Assembly (NCBI GenBank): GCA_963783355.1
Contig: CAWANF010000001.1
Location: 1,054,001-1,118,000, forward strand
DNA: 64,000 nt
From: CAWANF01 sp963783355
Lineage (GTDB): Bacteria; Bacteroidota; Rhodothermia; Balneolales; DATFMH01
Reading direction: 5' to 3'
This document shows positions 63,643 to 64,000 of this stretch, piece by piece; positions within the stretch are counted from its first letter, which is position 1, and every line of letters begins with the position of its first letter. Below the pieces are notes generated by a model that saw only the letters and a list, made by a program, of their open reading frames with translations, made no database searches and was not told the origin of the DNA. The position numbers and the translations under genes were made by a program.

Positions 63643-64000
63643 TTAATTCGAAAATTTTTCAGGGTGAGCATCTTTTAATTTACCGAAGGTATCCCGCTTC
63701 CGGAAAAAATAATTCCACACCAGGCTAATCGATACTTGTCCGGGATGTTCATCATGATTTGTTTTCATTAACAGGTTAGCTTTACGTTTTTTCTTAATTT
63801 CCGAAAAATGGCTCCAGAAATAAGTATGAGCTTTCATTATGGCTAAATATTCGCCGGTATTCAAAGATAAAATGGAACGTAAGGCCGCTAAAAAATCAAG
63901 GAAGAAGCGTACCGGGAATAGAGTCAGAAGCTGCTTCTTTGAATAATTCTTGTACAACATGACAAGATTATTACGAAAATTATAGTACACTTTCCGGGGT
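63643..64000 (-). CDS. family 2 glycosyltransferase, C-terminal part
   Basis: The last 119 or so residues of a gene that continues beyond the right edge; no stop occurs upstream in the frame. PRKVYYNFRNNLVMLYKNYS followed by FPVRFFLDFLAALRSILSLN and KAHTYFWSHFSEIKKKRK is the usual C-terminal membrane-proximal segment of GT2 rhamnosyl- or glucosyl-transferases. The catalytic GT-A domain is outside the window. Confidence 0.75.
   Translation of the reverse strand, partial: PRKVYYNFRNNLVMLYKNYSKKQLLTLFPVRFFLDFLAALRSILSLNTGEYLAIMKAHTYFWSHFSEIKKKRKANLLMKTNHDEHPGQVSISLVWNYFFRKRDTFGKLKDAHPEKFSN

Overview
The window looks like a chromosomal contig from a Gram-negative member of the FCB group (Bacteroidota and relatives), most likely Balneolota, Rhodothermota or a neighbouring lineage. 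The evidence is a C-terminal type IX secretion sorting tail of the NYPNPFNPTT type at about 56460-56720, a Bacteroidota-like TAnnTTTG promoter element before the thioredoxin gene, a GWxTD-domain protein, lipoproteins, a TonB-dependent receptor, weak or absent Shine-Dalgarno sequences at many starts, and moderate to low GC. The exact genus cannot be read from the sequence.

Layout. 1-9.0 kb: edge of a ClC channel gene with a divergent MarR regulator, a lipoprotein, thioredoxin, acyl-CoA synthetase, cupin, a glycosyltransferase, a baeRF-family protein and an MgtC-like membrane protein. 9.2-15.4 kb: an AT-rich GT2 plus membrane-protein pair, then threonylcarbamoyl-AMP synthase and Mfd. 15.8-22.2 kb: a broken GWxTD gene, alanine dehydrogenase, and a DUF58/BatD/BatA cluster. 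22.5-26.7 kb: exported carboxylesterase and GH31 glycosidase. 26.7-29.4 kb: an accessory island with palindromic repeats, degraded pieces of a lipase-like polymorphic-toxin tip interleaved with three related small membrane proteins (probable immunity proteins), and a GspE fragment cut at both ends. 29.5-37.2 kb: LolC/E-type permease, lysS, an Sfp-type transferase, a Memo-like protein with altered metal-site residues, DUF2520, an MGMT-like protein, queD-queE and an SDR. 37.5-40.7 kb: GH78 rhamnosidase followed by a duplicated gene junction.

40.7-50.7 kb is a conserved information-processing block on the minus strand: tRNA-Val, thrS, infC, rpmI, rplT, pheS, pheT, a ZapB-like coiled coil, zapA, a strong 6S RNA candidate, ymdB, lolD and a TPR protein. 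infC appears to start with AUC, and pheS is preceded by an attenuator-like terminator and a small ORF overlapping its start. 51-53.3 kb holds nusB, a PPP-type phosphatase and ychF. 53.3-56.8 kb holds a LuxR-type HTH fragment, three TGTG/CACA palindromes and a large secreted beta-propeller protein. 57.5-60.8 kb is a deoC plus two aldehyde dehydrogenase operon. The window ends with a TonB receptor, an isochorismatase-fold hydrolase and the end of a glycosyltransferase.

A window-wide oddity is that several genes, including lysS and lolD, are broken by frameshifts, and each one I could align is explained by extra bases rather than missing ones. This suggests insertion-type sequence errors at least in part. 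The toxin remnants additionally carry a nonsense codon and look truly decayed.
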